NCBI RefSeq assembly: GCF_000519045.1
Contig: NZ_KI912532.1
Coordinates: 1,612,001-1,676,000, forward strand
Length of the DNA: 64,000 nucleotides
Direction: 5' to 3'
DNA from: Dechloromonas agitata is5
GTDB taxonomy: Bacteria > Pseudomonadota > Gammaproteobacteria > Burkholderiales > Rhodocyclaceae
The notes under the pieces: generated by a model
Told to the model about the DNA's origin: nothing
What the model saw: only the letters and a program-made list of their open reading frames with translations
Database searches by the model: none
Shown here: piece by piece, positions 54,197-63,373 of the stretch
Layout of the letters: each line of letters starts with the position of its first letter
Numbering within the stretch: the first letter of the stretch is position 1
Program-made: the position numbers and the translations under genes

Positions 54197-54685
54197 TTAC
54201 GGCAGCGCGGTGACGTGGAGTTGCTTCTGCCGCGTCTCGAATTCCTTGCGTAGTTCGCGGCGCAGCTGGGCTGCCCGATAGCGACGGATTTCGTCCGGCG
54301 TCTTCGGTTCGAGTGGCGGAACCGGGGTGGTCTGGCCATGGTCGTCGACAGCGACCATGGTGAAAAAGCAGCTGTTGGCGTGGCGGATAACCTGGTCGCG
54401 GATGCTCTCAGCCAGAACCTTGACACCGATTTCCATCGAGGTGTGTCCGGTGTAGTTCACCGAGGCAAGGAAGGTGACCAGTTCGCCGACGTGGATGGGC
54501 TGGCGGAACATGACCTGATCGACTGACAGCGTGACGACGTACTGGCTGGCATAGCGGCTGGCGCAGGCATAGGCAACCTGGTCCAGCAGTTTGAGAATGG
54601 TGCCGCCATGGACGTTGCCGGAGAAGTTGGCCATGTCCGGGGTCATCAGCACGGTCATGGCGAGTTGGTGTTTAGGAAGGTGCAT
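54197..54685 (-). CDS. Hotdog-fold acyl-CoA thioesterase
   Basis: A 162-residue YciA/BACH-type thioesterase. The N-terminal MTVLMTPDMANFSGNVHGGTILKLLDQVAY contains the catalytic helix with Asp in LLDQ and the preceding His-Gly-Gly. The second part has VMFRQPIHVGELVTFLASVNYTG and EIGVKVLAES. Function is hydrolysis of medium or long-chain acyl-CoA in the cytoplasm. The C-terminal tail is charged. It converges with the YaiI gene and is separated by about 70 bases from ahpF. Confidence 0.9.
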   Translation of the reverse strand: MHLPKHQLAMTVLMTPDMANFSGNVHGGTILKLLDQVAYACASRYASQYVVTLSVDQVMFRQPIHVGELVTFLASVNYTGHTSMEIGVKVLAESIRDQVIRHANSCFFTMVAVDDHGQTTPVPPLEPKTPDEIRRYRAAQLRRELRKEFETRQKQLHVTALP

Positions 54686-54757
54686 TGTGAGCTCCGGAGA
54701 CTGAAAACGGCCAGGGACGGTCCCCCGTCTCTGGCCGTTGATGGCGTGGGCACTGGC

Positions 54758-56323
54758 TCAGGCCGGCGCCGAGCTGCGGATCAGATGGTCGAAGGCACTC
54801 AGCGAGGCGGTAGCCCCGGAGCCCATGGCGATGATGATCTGCTTGTACGGCGTCGTCGTGCAGTCGCCGGCGGCAAAGACACCTGGCACGCTGGTCTGGC
54901 CCTTGGCGTCGATCACGATCTCGCCGAACTTGCTCAGTTCGACCGAGCCCTTCAGCCAGTCGGTATTGGGCAGCAAGCCGATCTGCACGAAGATACCTTC
55001 CAGTTCGACCTGCTTCTCCTCACCGGTAACCCGGTCCTTATAGCGCAGGCCGTTGACTTTCTGGCCGTCGCCGGTGACTTCGGTGGTCTGGGCCGACTTG
55101 ATCACCGTAACGTTGGGCAGGCTGTTGAGCTTGCTTTGCAGCACGGCGTCGGCACGCAGCGTGTCGGCGAATTCGAGCAGCGTGACGTGGGCGACGATGC
55201 CGGCCAGGTCAATCGCTGCCTCGACACCGGAGTTGCCGCCCCCGATGACCGCCACGCGCTTGCCCTTGAACAGCGGGCCGTCGCAGTGCGGGCAGAAGCA
55301 GACGCCCTTGGCCTTGTATTCCTTCTCGCCCGGCACGTTCATCTCCCGCCAGCGGGCACCGGTGGAGAGAATCACGCTCTTGGCCTGCAGCTTCGCGCCG
55401 TTCTCCAGTTCGATGGCAATCAGACCGCCATTTTCGCTGGCCGGGATCAGCTTTCCGGCGCGTTGCAGGTTCATCACATCGACGTCGTATTCCTTGACGT
55501 GCTGTTCCAGCGAGGCGACCAGCTTGGGGCCTTCGGTGTAAGGCACGGAGATGAAGTTCTCGATGCCCAGCGTGTCCATGACCTGTCCACCGAAGCGCTC
55601 GGCGACGACGCCGGTGCGGATGCCCTTGCGGGCGGCGTAGATCGCTGCCGCGGCGCCAGCCGGACCACCGCCGACGACGAGCACGTCGAAGGCATCCTTC
55701 TGGCCGAGGGCTTCGGCAGCGCGGGCGGCGGCGCCGGTATCGACCTTGGCGAGGATTTCCTCGATCAGCATGCGGCCCGCGCCGAATTCGGCGTCGTTCA
55801 GGTAGGTGGTCGGCACGGCCATGATCTGGCGGACGTTTACCTCATCCTGGAACATCGCGCCGTCGATCATCGTGCTGGTGACATTCGGGTTGACCACGGC
55901 CATCAGATTCAGCGCCTGCACGACGTCCGGGCAGTTATGGCAGGAGAGCGAGATGTAGGTCTCGAACTTGAAGCTGCCGGGCAGGGCCTTGATCTGGTCA
56001 ATGATCGCTTGCTCGACCTTGGGCGGGTGGCCGCCGGTTTGCAGCAGGGCGAGAACGAGCGAGGTGAATTCGTGGCCCATCGGCAAGCCGGCAAAGTGAA
56101 TGCGGGGCGTTTCACCCGGCAAGCCGACGGCGAAAGACGGAATCCGGGTTGCGCCGCCGTTTTCACGCAGGCTGACCTTGTCGGAGCATTCGAGAATGTC
56201 GTTCAACAGGGCGCGCATTTCCTGGCCCTTGGCGCTGTCGTCCAGCGTGGCGACCAGTTCGATGGGGCGTTGCAGGCGTTCGAGGTAGGCCTTGAGTTGG
56301 CCCTTGATGGCAGCATCCAGCAT
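54758..56323 (-). CDS. ahpF: Alkyl hydroperoxide reductase subunit F
   Basis: A 521-residue flavoprotein, the same length as E. coli AhpF, that passes electrons from NAD(P)H to AhpC. The N-terminal part (1-200) is two thioredoxin-like folds with the redox pair in [13 protein letters not shown]. The rest resembles thioredoxin reductase: FAD site [19 protein letters not shown], redox pair [13 protein letters not shown] site [19 protein letters not shown] and [14 protein letters not shown] at the end. The ATG at 56323 has GGGAG nine bases ahead; a start eight codons earlier is less likely. It is downstream of ahpC, separated by large hairpins. Confidence 0.96.
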   Translation of the reverse strand: MLDAAIKGQLKAYLERLQRPIELVATLDDSAKGQEMRALLNDILECSDKVSLRENGGATRIPSFAVGLPGETPRIHFAGLPMGHEFTSLVLALLQTGGHPPKVEQAIIDQIKALPGSFKFETYISLSCHNCPDVVQALNLMAVVNPNVTSTMIDGAMFQDEVNVRQIMAVPTTYLNDAEFGAGRMLIEEILAKVDTGAAARAAEALGQKDAFDVLVVGGGPAGAAAAIYAARKGIRTGVVAERFGGQVMDTLGIENFISVPYTEGPKLVASLEQHVKEYDVDVMNLQRAGKLIPASENGGLIAIELENGAKLQAKSVILSTGARWREMNVPGEKEYKAKGVCFCPHCDGPLFKGKRVAVIGGGNSGVEAAIDLAGIVAHVTLLEFADTLRADAVLQSKLNSLPNVTVIKSAQTTEVTGDGQKVNGLRYKDRVTGEEKQVELEGIFVQIGLLPNTDWLKGSVELSKFGEIVIDAKGQTSVPGVFAAGDCTTTPYKQIIIAMGSGATASLSAFDHLIRSSAPA

Positions 56324-56352
56324 GTTGCGGTTCTCCCTTGCAGTCATTTTTT

Positions 56353-56400
56353 GGATTTCACTGAAAAGCTGCGGTGCACCGCAGCTTTTCAGTGAAATCC
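56353..56400. repeat. 48-base perfect palindrome between ahpC and ahpF
   Basis: Two perfect 24-base arms with no spacer; the left arm begins GGATTTCACTGAAAAG and the centre is GGTGCACC. It lies 30 bases upstream of the ahpF start. In the ahpC-ahpF message it forms a very stable hairpin that could protect the ahpC 3' end or lower ahpF expression. Confidence 0.95.
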
Positions 56401-56430
56401 CGCCGCCGGGAAGCGGCGGGTTTCTTCTTT
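56399..56430 (+). terminator. GC-rich hairpin with T-rich tail on the plus strand
   Basis: Perfect eight-base arms CCCGCCGC/GCGGCGGG with a six-base loop, then TTTCTTCTTT, shares two bases with the palindrome. On the plus strand it looks like a terminator; on the minus strand (ahpC-ahpF message) it is a stem without T-run about 40 bases after the ahpC stop. Confidence 0.55.
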
Positions 56431-56458
56431 TCGTGTATCTCTGTTGGCAGTTGGGGGC

Positions 56459-57022
56459 TTAGATCTTACCGACCAGGTCCAGCGACGGGGCCAGGGTCTT
56501 TTCGCCTTCCTTCCACTTGGCCGGGCAGACTTCGTTCGGGTGGGCGGCGGTGTATTGGGCGGCCTTCAGCTTGCGCAGCGTTTCGGAGATGTCGCGGGCG
56601 ATTTCGTTGGAATGGATTTCAACCGTCTTGATGACGCCATCCGGGTTGATCACGAAGGTGCCGCGCAGGGCCAGGCCTTCCTCGTCAATATGCACGTCGA
56701 AGGCGCGGGTCAGTTGGTGGGTCGGGTCGCCGATCAGCGGGAACTGAGCCTTGCCCACGGCCGGCGAGGTTTCGTGCCAGACCTTGTGCGAGAAGTGGGT
56801 GTCGGTGGTGACGATGTACACCTCGGCGCCGGCCTTCTGGAACTCGGCGTAGTTATTGGCGGCATCCTCGATTTCGGTCGGGCAGTTGAAGGTGAAGGCA
56901 GCCGGCATGAAAATCATGACGGACCACTTGCCCTTCAGGCTGGCGTCGGTGACTTCGATGAACTTGCCATTGTGGAAAGCTTGGGCCTTGAACGGTTGAA
57001 TCTGGGTGTTGATGAGCGACAT
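56459..57022 (-). CDS. ahpC: Alkyl hydroperoxide reductase subunit C (peroxiredoxin)
   Basis: A 187-residue 2-Cys peroxiredoxin, same length as E. coli AhpC. It starts MSLINTQIQPFKAQAFHNGK. The peroxidatic cysteine is in FMPAAFTFNCPTEIED near residue 47, and the resolving one in HPNEVCPAKW near 166. The frame is open for 34 codons upstream, but family homology and an AAGGAG site set the start at 57022. It reduces hydroperoxides with AhpF. The upstream region has AT-rich dyads that may bind OxyR. Confidence 0.97.
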   Translation of the reverse strand: MSLINTQIQPFKAQAFHNGKFIEVTDASLKGKWSVMIFMPAAFTFNCPTEIEDAANNYAEFQKAGAEVYIVTTDTHFSHKVWHETSPAVGKAQFPLIGDPTHQLTRAFDVHIDEEGLALRGTFVINPDGVIKTVEIHSNEIARDISETLRKLKAAQYTAAHPNEVCPAKWKEGEKTLAPSLDLVGKI

Positions 57023-57101
57023 CGTTTTCTCCTTGCTTGGGTTTGAGTGGGTGTGTGTCGAAAGCAGAAAGAATATTAGGAAAGCTGGGGCGATTGTTCT
57101 A

Positions 57102-57125
57102 ATTGATTGTTTCAATATCAACAAT
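57102..57125 (-). promoter_or_regulatory. Candidate OxyR-type dyads upstream of ahpC
   Basis: Overlapping dyads ATTGA-TTGTT-TCAAT (57102-57116) and ATTGTT-N8-AACAAT (57106-57125) lie about 80-100 bases upstream of the ahpC ATG. LysR-type regulators such as OxyR bind this kind of AT-rich interrupted dyad. The match to the E. coli OxyR consensus is poor, so the assignment rests on position. The rest of 57126-57228 shows no gene. Confidence 0.35.
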
Positions 57126-57228
57126 AGCGATTGAAAATCATGCCTGGTTCGTGGTGCTCAGTGTGTAGTTCAAACGAACTAATATGTTTCGTTGTTAGTA
57201 CTAGCGTAACCTGTCCGTGTGAGCGAAC

Positions 57229-57242
57229 TTGACTCAAATCAA
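57229..57242 (+). promoter_or_regulatory. FNR/ANR-type site upstream of nap operon
   Basis: TTGACTCAAATCAA matches the TTGAT-N4-ATCAA consensus in nine of ten fixed positions. It lies 78 bases upstream of napD, consistent with activation of the nap operon when oxygen is low. Confidence 0.65.
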
Positions 57243-57319
57243 GTGAATAACCCTACTAATCGGAGAGATTACGCCCCGTGACAGTTCAAGCTGTTATCCG
57301 AATTCAGGAGGTTGTGCCC

Positions 57320-57580
57320 ATGAACATATCCAGTGCCATCTTGCATGTCGTACCGGCCCGTTTGGCCGAAGCACGCGAAGCCTTGCTCAAGCTTCCCGGT
57401 TTGGAAATTCATGCGGAGAGCCCGGAGGGAAAGATGGTCGTCGTGCTGGAGGATGACGATCTGGAGTCGGCTGCAAACAAGTATGTAGCCCTGCATGGTA
57501 TGCCCGGCGTCGCATCGGTGGCCATGGTTTATCAGTACAGCGACGACGAATTAGTGGAAACCGAGGAGGTACAAGCGTGA
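57320..57580 (+). CDS. napD: Periplasmic nitrate reductase chaperone NapD
   Basis: An 86-residue cytoplasmic chaperone that binds the twin-arginine signal of NapA and delays export until the cofactor is inserted. It starts [19 protein letters not shown] and contains [20 protein letters not shown] and [15 protein letters not shown], typical of the family. A strong AGGAGGT site precedes the ATG. The stop overlaps the napA start by four bases, so chaperone and client are co-translated. First gene of a napDABC operon. Confidence 0.94.
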   Translation: MNISSAILHVVPARLAEAREALLKLPGLEIHAESPEGKMVVVLEDDDLESAANKYVALHGMPGVASVAMVYQYSDDELVETEEVQA

Positions 57581-60090
57581 AACTCAATCGACGCGATTTC
57601 ATCAAGGCCAATGCGGCCGCGGCAGCCATGTCGGTTGCCGGGATGTCAGCTCCGGGCACGGCGCTGGCTCAGGGCAAGGACGATATCCGCTGGGACAAGG
57701 CAGCCTGCCGCTTCTGCGGCACCGGATGCGGTGTGCTGGTCGGTACCCAGGACGGCCGCGTGGTGGCCACCCAGGGTGACCCGGATGCGCCGGTCAACCG
57801 TGGCCTGAACTGTATCAAGGGCTATTTCCTGTCCAAGATCATGTATGGCTCCGACCGTCTGAAGACGCCCATGCTGCGCATGAAGGACGGCAAGTTCGAC
57901 AAGAACGGCGATTTCAAGCCGATCTCCTGGACGCAGGCCTTCGACATCATGGAAGAGAAGTGCAAGGCCACCCTCAAGGCCAAGGGGCCGAACGGCATCG
58001 CCATGTTCGGTTCGGGCCAGTGGACGGTGTGGGAAGGTTATGCTGCCTCCAAGCTGATCAAGGCCGGCTTCCGCTCCAACAACCTCGATCCCAACGCCCG
58101 CCACTGCATGGCATCGGCGGTGGCCGGTTTCATGCGCACCTTCGGCATTGATGAGCCGATGGGCTGCTACGACGACATCGAGCATGCCGACGCCTTCTTC
58201 CTGTGGGGCTCGAACATGGCCGAGATGCATCCGATCCTCTGGACGCGCATCACTGACCGCAAGCTGTCGAGCAAGCACGTCAAGGTCGGCGTGTTGTCCA
58301 CCTTCGAACATCGCTCGTTCGAACTGGCCGATATCCCGATGATCTTCAAGCCGAACACGGATCTGGCGATCCTGAATTTCATCTGCCATCACATCATCAC
58401 GACCGGCAAGGTCAATCAGGACTTCGTCAACAAGCACGTCAATTTCAAGAAGGGCGAAACCGACATCGGCTTTGGTCTGCGCCCGACGCACGCGCTTGAA
58501 AAGAAGGCGACCAACAACGGTTATCCGGGTGAGGATGGCAAGCCGAAGGGCAACCCCGCCAAGGCGGACAACATTACCTTCGACGACTTCAAGAAGTTCG
58601 TCTCGGAATACACCGCTGACAAGGTCTCCAAGCTGTCTGGCGTGCCGGCGAAGGACCTGATTGCGATGGCCGAGTTGTACGCCGACCCGAAAGTGAAGTG
58701 CGTGTCCTTCTGGACCATGGGCTTCAACCAGCATACGCGCGGCACGTGGGTCAATAACATGATCTACAACGTACATCTGCTGGTCGGCAAGATTTCCGAG
58801 CCGGGCAACAGCCCGTTCTCGCTGACCGGCCAGCCGTCTGCCTGCGGTACGGCGCGCGAAGTGGGTACCTTTGCCCACCGCTTGCCGGCCGACATGGTCG
58901 TCACCAACCCGGATCACCGCAAGCACACCGAGGAAATCTGGCAACTGCCGGAAGGTACGCTGAACGACAAGATCGGCCTGCACGCCGTGGCCATGGCTCG
59001 CGCGCTCAAGGACGGCAAGGTCAATTTCTACTGGCAGCAGTGCAACAACAACATGCAGGCCGGTCCGAACATCAACGAGGAACTCTACCCGGGCTGGCGC
59101 AAGCCGGAGAACTTCATCGTCGTCTCCGACCCGTATCCGACCGTCTCGGCAATGGCGGCCGACCTCATCCTGCCGACCGCCATGTGGGTCGAGAAGGAAG
59201 GCGCCTACGGCAATGCCGAGCGGCGTACCCAGTTCTGGCGTCAGCAGGTCAAGGCGCCGGGTGAGGCCCGCTCTGATGTCTGGCAGATCATGGAGTTTTC
59301 CAAGCGCTTCAAGATGGAAGAGGTGTGGACGCCGGAACTGCTGGCCAAGGCTCCGAAGTACAAGGGCAAGACGATGTTCGATGTGCTCTTCGCCAACGGG
59401 GTGGTCAATAAGTACAAGTTGAGCGAGACAGCGCCCGGCTTTGAAAACGACGATTCCAAGCTGATGGGCTTCTACATCCAGAAGGGCCTGTTCGAGGAAT
59501 ACGCGGCCTTTGGCCGTGGCCATGGTCACGACCTGGCGCCGTTCGATACCTATCACAAGGCGCGTGGCCTGCGTTGGCCGGTGGTCGATGGCAAGGAAAC
59601 CCTGTGGCGCTTCCGCGAGGGCTATGACCCGTACGTCAAGAAGGGCGAGGGGGTGAAGTTCTATGGCCACAAGGACGGCAAGGCCGTGATCTTTGCGCTG
59701 CCTTACCAGGATCCGCCCGAGATGCCGGATCCCGAGTTCAACCTGTGGTTGTGCACCGGCCGCGTGCTGGAGCACTGGCACACCGGTTCGATGACCCGTC
59801 GTGTTCCCGAGTTGTACAAATCCTTCCCGGATGCCGTGGTGTTCATGCACCCGGACGACGCTCGCGACCGTGGCTTGCAGCGCGGCATGGAGGTCAAGAT
59901 CGCTTCCCGTCGCGGCGAAGTGGTCATGCGCGTGGAAACCCGCGGCCGTAACAAGCCGCCGCGTGGACTGGTCTTCATCCCGTTCTTCGATGCGGGGCGC
60001 CTGGTCAACAAGCTGACCCTGGACGCGACCTGTCCGATTTCCAAGGAAACGGACTACAAGAAGTGCGCGGTCAAGGTGACGAAGGCCTGA
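57577..60090 (+). CDS. napA: Periplasmic nitrate reductase catalytic subunit
   Basis: An 837-residue molybdoenzyme that reduces nitrate in the periplasm. The twin-arginine signal peptide is [20 protein letters not shown] and is cleaved after about residue 31. The [4Fe-4S] cysteines are in [10 protein letters not shown] with a further Cys in [11 protein letters not shown]. The Mo-ligand Cys is in [12 protein letters not shown] near residue 177. The bis-MGD-binding C-terminus ends [20 protein letters not shown]. Electrons come from NapB and NapC, encoded next. Confidence 0.98.
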   Translation: MKLNRRDFIKANAAAAAMSVAGMSAPGTALAQGKDDIRWDKAACRFCGTGCGVLVGTQDGRVVATQGDPDAPVNRGLNCIKGYFLSKIMYGSDRLKTPMLRMKDGKFDKNGDFKPISWTQAFDIMEEKCKATLKAKGPNGIAMFGSGQWTVWEGYAASKLIKAGFRSNNLDPNARHCMASAVAGFMRTFGIDEPMGCYDDIEHADAFFLWGSNMAEMHPILWTRITDRKLSSKHVKVGVLSTFEHRSFELADIPMIFKPNTDLAILNFICHHIITTGKVNQDFVNKHVNFKKGETDIGFGLRPTHALEKKATNNGYPGEDGKPKGNPAKADNITFDDFKKFVSEYTADKVSKLSGVPAKDLIAMAELYADPKVKCVSFWTMGFNQHTRGTWVNNMIYNVHLLVGKISEPGNSPFSLTGQPSACGTAREVGTFAHRLPADMVVTNPDHRKHTEEIWQLPEGTLNDKIGLHAVAMARALKDGKVNFYWQQCNNNMQAGPNINEELYPGWRKPENFIVVSDPYPTVSAMAADLILPTAMWVEKEGAYGNAERRTQFWRQQVKAPGEARSDVWQIMEFSKRFKMEEVWTPELLAKAPKYKGKTMFDVLFANGVVNKYKLSETAPGFENDDSKLMGFYIQKGLFEEYAAFGRGHGHDLAPFDTYHKARGLRWPVVDGKETLWRFREGYDPYVKKGEGVKFYGHKDGKAVIFALPYQDPPEMPDPEFNLWLCTGRVLEHWHTGSMTRRVPELYKSFPDAVVFMHPDDARDRGLQRGMEVKIASRRGEVVMRVETRGRNKPPRGLVFIPFFDAGRLVNKLTLDATCPISKETDYKKCAVKVTKA

Positions 60091-60152
60091 TCGGACGATA
60101 ACAACGAATAGCGGCCGGCGTAGTCTGCCGGCCGTGTCTCGGAGGTGAAAAG

Positions 60153-60590
60153 ATGAAATTGATTACGACTCTGGCCCTGGCTGCCGGTATCGCTCTGGGC
60201 GGCATCGGTCTGGCCAGCGCGCAGGAACTGGTCAACGAAATTGGCGGCGTGACGATCGAGGGCAATTCCAAGGTCAACATGTTCAAGCCTGAAAAGGACC
60301 AGGCCAATATCGAACGGAATTTCCAGAAGCAGCCGCCGCTGATCCCGCACAGCGTCAAGGGTTACAACATCACGCAGAACTTCAACAAGTGCATGGACTG
60401 CCACTCGAAAGAGCGCGCCGAGGAAACCGGGGCGACCAAGGTTGCCAAGTCGCACTACCTCGATCGCGAGGACAACAAGTTGAAGAATATCTCGCCGCGC
60501 CGTTACTTCTGCATGCAGTGCCATGTGCCGCAGTTCGACGCCAAGCCGCTGGTCGAGAACACCTATAAACCGGCCAAGAAGGGGGAATGA
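60153..60590 (+). CDS. napB: Nitrate reductase cytochrome c subunit NapB
   Basis: A 145-residue periplasmic dihaem cytochrome with a signal peptide ([20 protein letters not shown], cleavage near ASA). Two CxxCH haem sites are in [11 protein letters not shown] and [10 protein letters not shown], with HSVKGYNIT and KSHYLDRE supplying distal His ligands. It receives electrons from NapC and passes them to NapA. GGAGGTG precedes the ATG; the stop overlaps the napC start by four bases. Confidence 0.96.
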   Translation: MKLITTLALAAGIALGGIGLASAQELVNEIGGVTIEGNSKVNMFKPEKDQANIERNFQKQPPLIPHSVKGYNITQNFNKCMDCHSKERAEETGATKVAKSHYLDREDNKLKNISPRRYFCMQCHVPQFDAKPLVENTYKPAKKGE

Positions 60591-61228
60591 TGAGTCTCAA
60601 GAACTTTATGCCTGCCTGGATTCAGCGCATTGGGGTGACGACGGCCTTGTTGTTGTTCGTTGCCGGCATCGTCTTCTGGGGGGGCTTCAACTGGGCCCTC
60701 GAAGCGACCAACAAGGAATCCTTCTGTATCTCCTGCCACGAGATGGAGGAGAACGTGTTCCGGGAATACCAGAACACGGTGCACTACACCAACCGTACCG
60801 GCGTCCGTGCGACCTGCCCGGATTGCCACGTGCCGAAGGAGTGGGGGCCGAAGATGATCCGCAAGATCCAGGCCTCTAACGAAGTGCTGCACAAGATCCT
60901 GGGGACTATCGATACGCCGGAGAAGTTCAATAAGAAGCGTCATGAACTGGCGCAGCATGAGTGGGGCCGCATGAAGAAGAGCGATTCCCGTGAGTGCCGC
61001 AACTGCCATAACTACGCTTACATGGATTACACCGAGCAAGGCGACCGTCCGGCCCGCATGCACCCGAAAGCGTTCGACGAAGGCAAGACCTGCATCGACT
61101 GCCACAAGGGCATCGCGCACCAGTTGCCGCAGATCGATCAGCATATCGGCAAGCAAAACGAAGGCGCGCTCGAAATTTCGCACGGCGACAAGCCGGCGGC
61201 CACGGAAGAGTCGGCCGAGAAGAAGTAA
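60587..61228 (+). CDS. napC: Membrane tetrahaem cytochrome NapC
   Basis: A 213-residue NapC/NirT-type quinol dehydrogenase with an N-terminal membrane anchor ([22 protein letters not shown]) and four CxxCH haem sites (CISCHE, CPDCHV, CRNCHN, CIDCHK). It oxidises membrane quinol and reduces NapB. The start may be ATG at 60587 or the next codon at 60590. napE, napF, napG and napH are absent, so the operon is minimal; electrons enter only through NapC. Confidence 0.96.
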   Translation: MMSLKNFMPAWIQRIGVTTALLLFVAGIVFWGGFNWALEATNKESFCISCHEMEENVFREYQNTVHYTNRTGVRATCPDCHVPKEWGPKMIRKIQASNEVLHKILGTIDTPEKFNKKRHELAQHEWGRMKKSDSRECRNCHNYAYMDYTEQGDRPARMHPKAFDEGKTCIDCHKGIAHQLPQIDQHIGKQNEGALEISHGDKPAATEESAEKK

Positions 61229-61250
61229 GTTGGCATGCCCCGGCATGAAG

Positions 61251-61284
61251 GAACCCCGGTCCTGGACCGGGGTTCTTGTTTGCA
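61251..61284 (+). terminator. Terminator of the nap operon
   Basis: Arms GAACCCCGGTCC and GGACCGGGGTTC form a 12-base stem with a minimal loop, followed by TTGTTT, about 25 bases after napC. The region from there to 61441 contains the HU promoter area but no gene. Confidence 0.8.
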
Positions 61285-61441
61285 TCCGGGGAGGGGGTGA
61301 CGTTAATACAAATATTCACCCCGGATCGCCCGAAAAGCCCCATGGGGCCAACACTTATTCAAAAAGGTATGCTACTTTTACTGCGCTGCCGTCGATACGG
61401 CCAGTTTTCTTAAACGTTAGTAGGTAACAGGAGGCACTTAG

Positions 61442-61741
61442 ATGAATAAATCCGAGCTGGTCGAAGTTGCTGCAAAAGAAGCTGGTATCACCAAGGCTGC
61501 TGCTGACAAGGCGTTGTCTGCCATTATCGGCGCGGTAGTCAAGACAGTAACCAAGGGCGAGTCCGTAACGCTCGTCGGTTTCGGAACTTTCAAGTCCGCA
61601 AAGCGCGCTGCGCGCACCGGCAAAAACCCGAAGACCGGCGCCACGCTCAAGATTCCAGCTACCACGGTTCCGAAGTTCACCGCCGGTACGGCTTTCAAGG
61701 CTGCTGTTGCCGCCAAAAAGACTGCCGCCAAGAAAAAGTAA
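61442..61741 (+). CDS. HU family DNA-binding protein
   Basis: A 99-residue nucleoid protein. MNKSELVEVAAKEAGITKAA begins the helical dimer body; VTLVGFGTFKSAKRAARTGKNP leads into the beta arms, with the PKTGATLKIPATTVPKF arm that inserts a proline into the minor groove. The C-terminal AAVAAKKTAAKKK tail extends the usual 90 residues and is lysine/alanine-rich, a common feature of betaproteobacterial HU. An AGGAGG site precedes the ATG. Confidence 0.95.
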   Translation: MNKSELVEVAAKEAGITKAAADKALSAIIGAVVKTVTKGESVTLVGFGTFKSAKRAARTGKNPKTGATLKIPATTVPKFTAGTAFKAAVAAKKTAAKKK

Positions 61742-61800
61742 TTTCGGCGTTTTTTTGAATGCGGGGTTCGCCACGGGCGGGCTCCGCTTTTTAGTTTCCA

Positions 61801-62160
61801 ATGAACGATTCCAATCCTGAAAATCCTGTCGAGAACGCACCCGAGACCCAGCCTGCGGTAGCGCCGCAGTTCGATGCGCGGCGCCGCCTGCGCGAATTGT
61901 TGTCCGTTCCCGAGCGGGACCGCAGCGACGAGCAGTGGGACGAAATCATCGAGCTGGAAATCCAGCTTGCCCCCGGTAACCGGATATCCGGTAGCGAGCC
62001 GCACAGCGGCGGCAATCAGGGGCGTAGCCATCAACAGCAGCATGGCAAGGCGGGTGGTGCGGGCGGCCAGCAGCAGAAGAAGCATCGGCCGCGGACGAAC
62101 AACAATCGCCGGCCGCGCCAGAACAAGCCGCAATCCGGCGGCGGTGGCAATCCTGCCTGA
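61801..62160 (+). CDS. Small protein with ordered N-terminus and disordered basic tail
   Basis: A 119-residue protein. The first 20 residues are rich in Asn, Pro and Glu; residues about 25-58 form an acidic helix pair (RRRLRELLSVPERDRSDEQWDEIIELEIQL is the region, conserved in style). From about residue 62 to the end it is low-complexity, rich in Gly, Gln, Asn, Lys and Arg, with KKHRPRTNNNRRPRQNKPQ. The tail looks like an RNA-binding disordered segment. No function is known. It lies between HU and the UbiH-like gene with no clear ribosome site. Confidence 0.6.
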   Translation: MNDSNPENPVENAPETQPAVAPQFDARRRLRELLSVPERDRSDEQWDEIIELEIQLAPGNRISGSEPHSGGNQGRSHQQQHGKAGGAGGQQQKKHRPRTNNNRRPRQNKPQSGGGGNPA

Positions 62161-62200
62161 TTTCCTTGTATCGATTTTCTGAACCGGCATAATTGCCGCC

Positions 62201-63364
62201 ATGCAGCAGTTTGATCTGATCATCGTGGGCGGTGGCCTGGCGGGCGCCAGTTTGGCGCTTGCCTTGCGCAACACCCGCCTGCGGGTGGCGCTGGTCGAGA
62301 GCCAGCCGCCCCGCCGCCCGGATGGGTGGGACGCGCGCATCTACGCCGTCAGTCCGGCGAATATCGAATTCCTCGACAGCATCGGTGCCTGGCGCCACCT
62401 CGATGCGGAACGCATCTGCCCGATCCGGGCCATGGAGGTTTTTGGCGATGCGGGCGGGGCGCTTTCGTTCTCGGCCTACGAAACCGGGGTGCCGCAGCTC
62501 GGGTGCATTCTCGAATCCTCTCTGATGGCTTGCGAGTTCTGGGAGAGTGCCAAACGACAGAGCAACCTGACGCTGTTTTGTCCGGCTCGCCCGGCGTCGG
62601 TCGAATTCCGCCACGATGCCGCCGTTTTACGGCTCGGCGATGGGGCGCTGCTCACCGCGCCGCTGCTGGTTGGTGCCGATGGGCGGGATTCTTGGGTGCG
62701 CCAGGCAGCCGGCCTGGCGGCAATCAATACACCTTACGGCGAGAAGGGGGTGGTGGCCAACTTCGCCATCGAGAAACCCCATCGCGGCCGTGCCTTCCAG
62801 TGGTTCCGCGACGATGGCGTGCTCGCCTTCCTGCCGCTGCCCGGCGATCGCATGTCGATCGTCTGGTCAACGCCCGATGCTCATGCCGACGAATTGTGCT
62901 CCCTGCCGGACGACTTGTTCTGTGACCGCGTCGGCGAGGCTGGCAGCGGAATACTCGGCCGCCTGAGTCTGCTCACGCCGCCAGCCGCCTTTTCGTTGCG
63001 CCTGATGCGTGTGCCGCAGACCGTGGCGCCTCGGCTGGCGCTGGTTGGTGATGCGGCGCACGGCATCCATCCGCTCTCCGGGCATGGCATCAATCTCGGT
63101 TTCCAGGATGCCCGGGTGCTGGCTGAGTTGCTGGCGGCCAGCCAGCCTTGGCAAGACATCGGCGAGGAGCGCCTGTTGCAGCGTTATCAGCGCGCCCGGC
63201 GTGAGGAAACGGCGTTGATGCAGACAACGACCGATAGCCTGCGTCGCCTGTTCCGGGAAACGACACCCGGGCTTCGCCCTTTGCGCAATTTCGGTTTGAG
63301 CCTGACCAACGGCCTGCCTTTCATCAAGAATGCCCTGGTGCGCTATGCGCTTGGGGCGCTTTAG
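62201..63364 (+). CDS. UbiH/Coq6-family FAD monooxygenase
   Basis: A 387-residue flavoprotein hydroxylase of ubiquinone synthesis. The FAD-binding motif is FDLIIVGGGLAGASLALAL; the second, APLLVGADGRDSWVRQAAG, is the DG motif; the third is LALVGDAAHGIHPLSGHGIN with LGFQDARVLAELL. All three are intact. Which ring position it modifies (C5, C6 or C1) cannot be told; with Coq7 at 22854 it would cover two of three hydroxylations. Ten bases separate it from the dsbC-like gene. Confidence 0.88.
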   Translation: MQQFDLIIVGGGLAGASLALALRNTRLRVALVESQPPRRPDGWDARIYAVSPANIEFLDSIGAWRHLDAERICPIRAMEVFGDAGGALSFSAYETGVPQLGCILESSLMACEFWESAKRQSNLTLFCPARPASVEFRHDAAVLRLGDGALLTAPLLVGADGRDSWVRQAAGLAAINTPYGEKGVVANFAIEKPHRGRAFQWFRDDGVLAFLPLPGDRMSIVWSTPDAHADELCSLPDDLFCDRVGEAGSGILGRLSLLTPPAAFSLRLMRVPQTVAPRLALVGDAAHGIHPLSGHGINLGFQDARVLAELLAASQPWQDIGEERLLQRYQRARREETALMQTTTDSLRRLFRETTPGLRPLRNFGLSLTNGLPFIKNALVRYALGAL

Positions 63365-63373
63365 GAGATTTCC

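Noticed and set aside
54608..56395. Long open frame opposite ahpF
   Set aside because: Shadow of the ahpF reading frame; the protein is low-complexity and has no family features.
57646..59850. Long open frame opposite napA (over 700 codons)
   Set aside because: It lies antisense to an unmistakable NapA and has the composition of a reverse shadow of a GC-rich gene; no ribosome site or recognisable domain.
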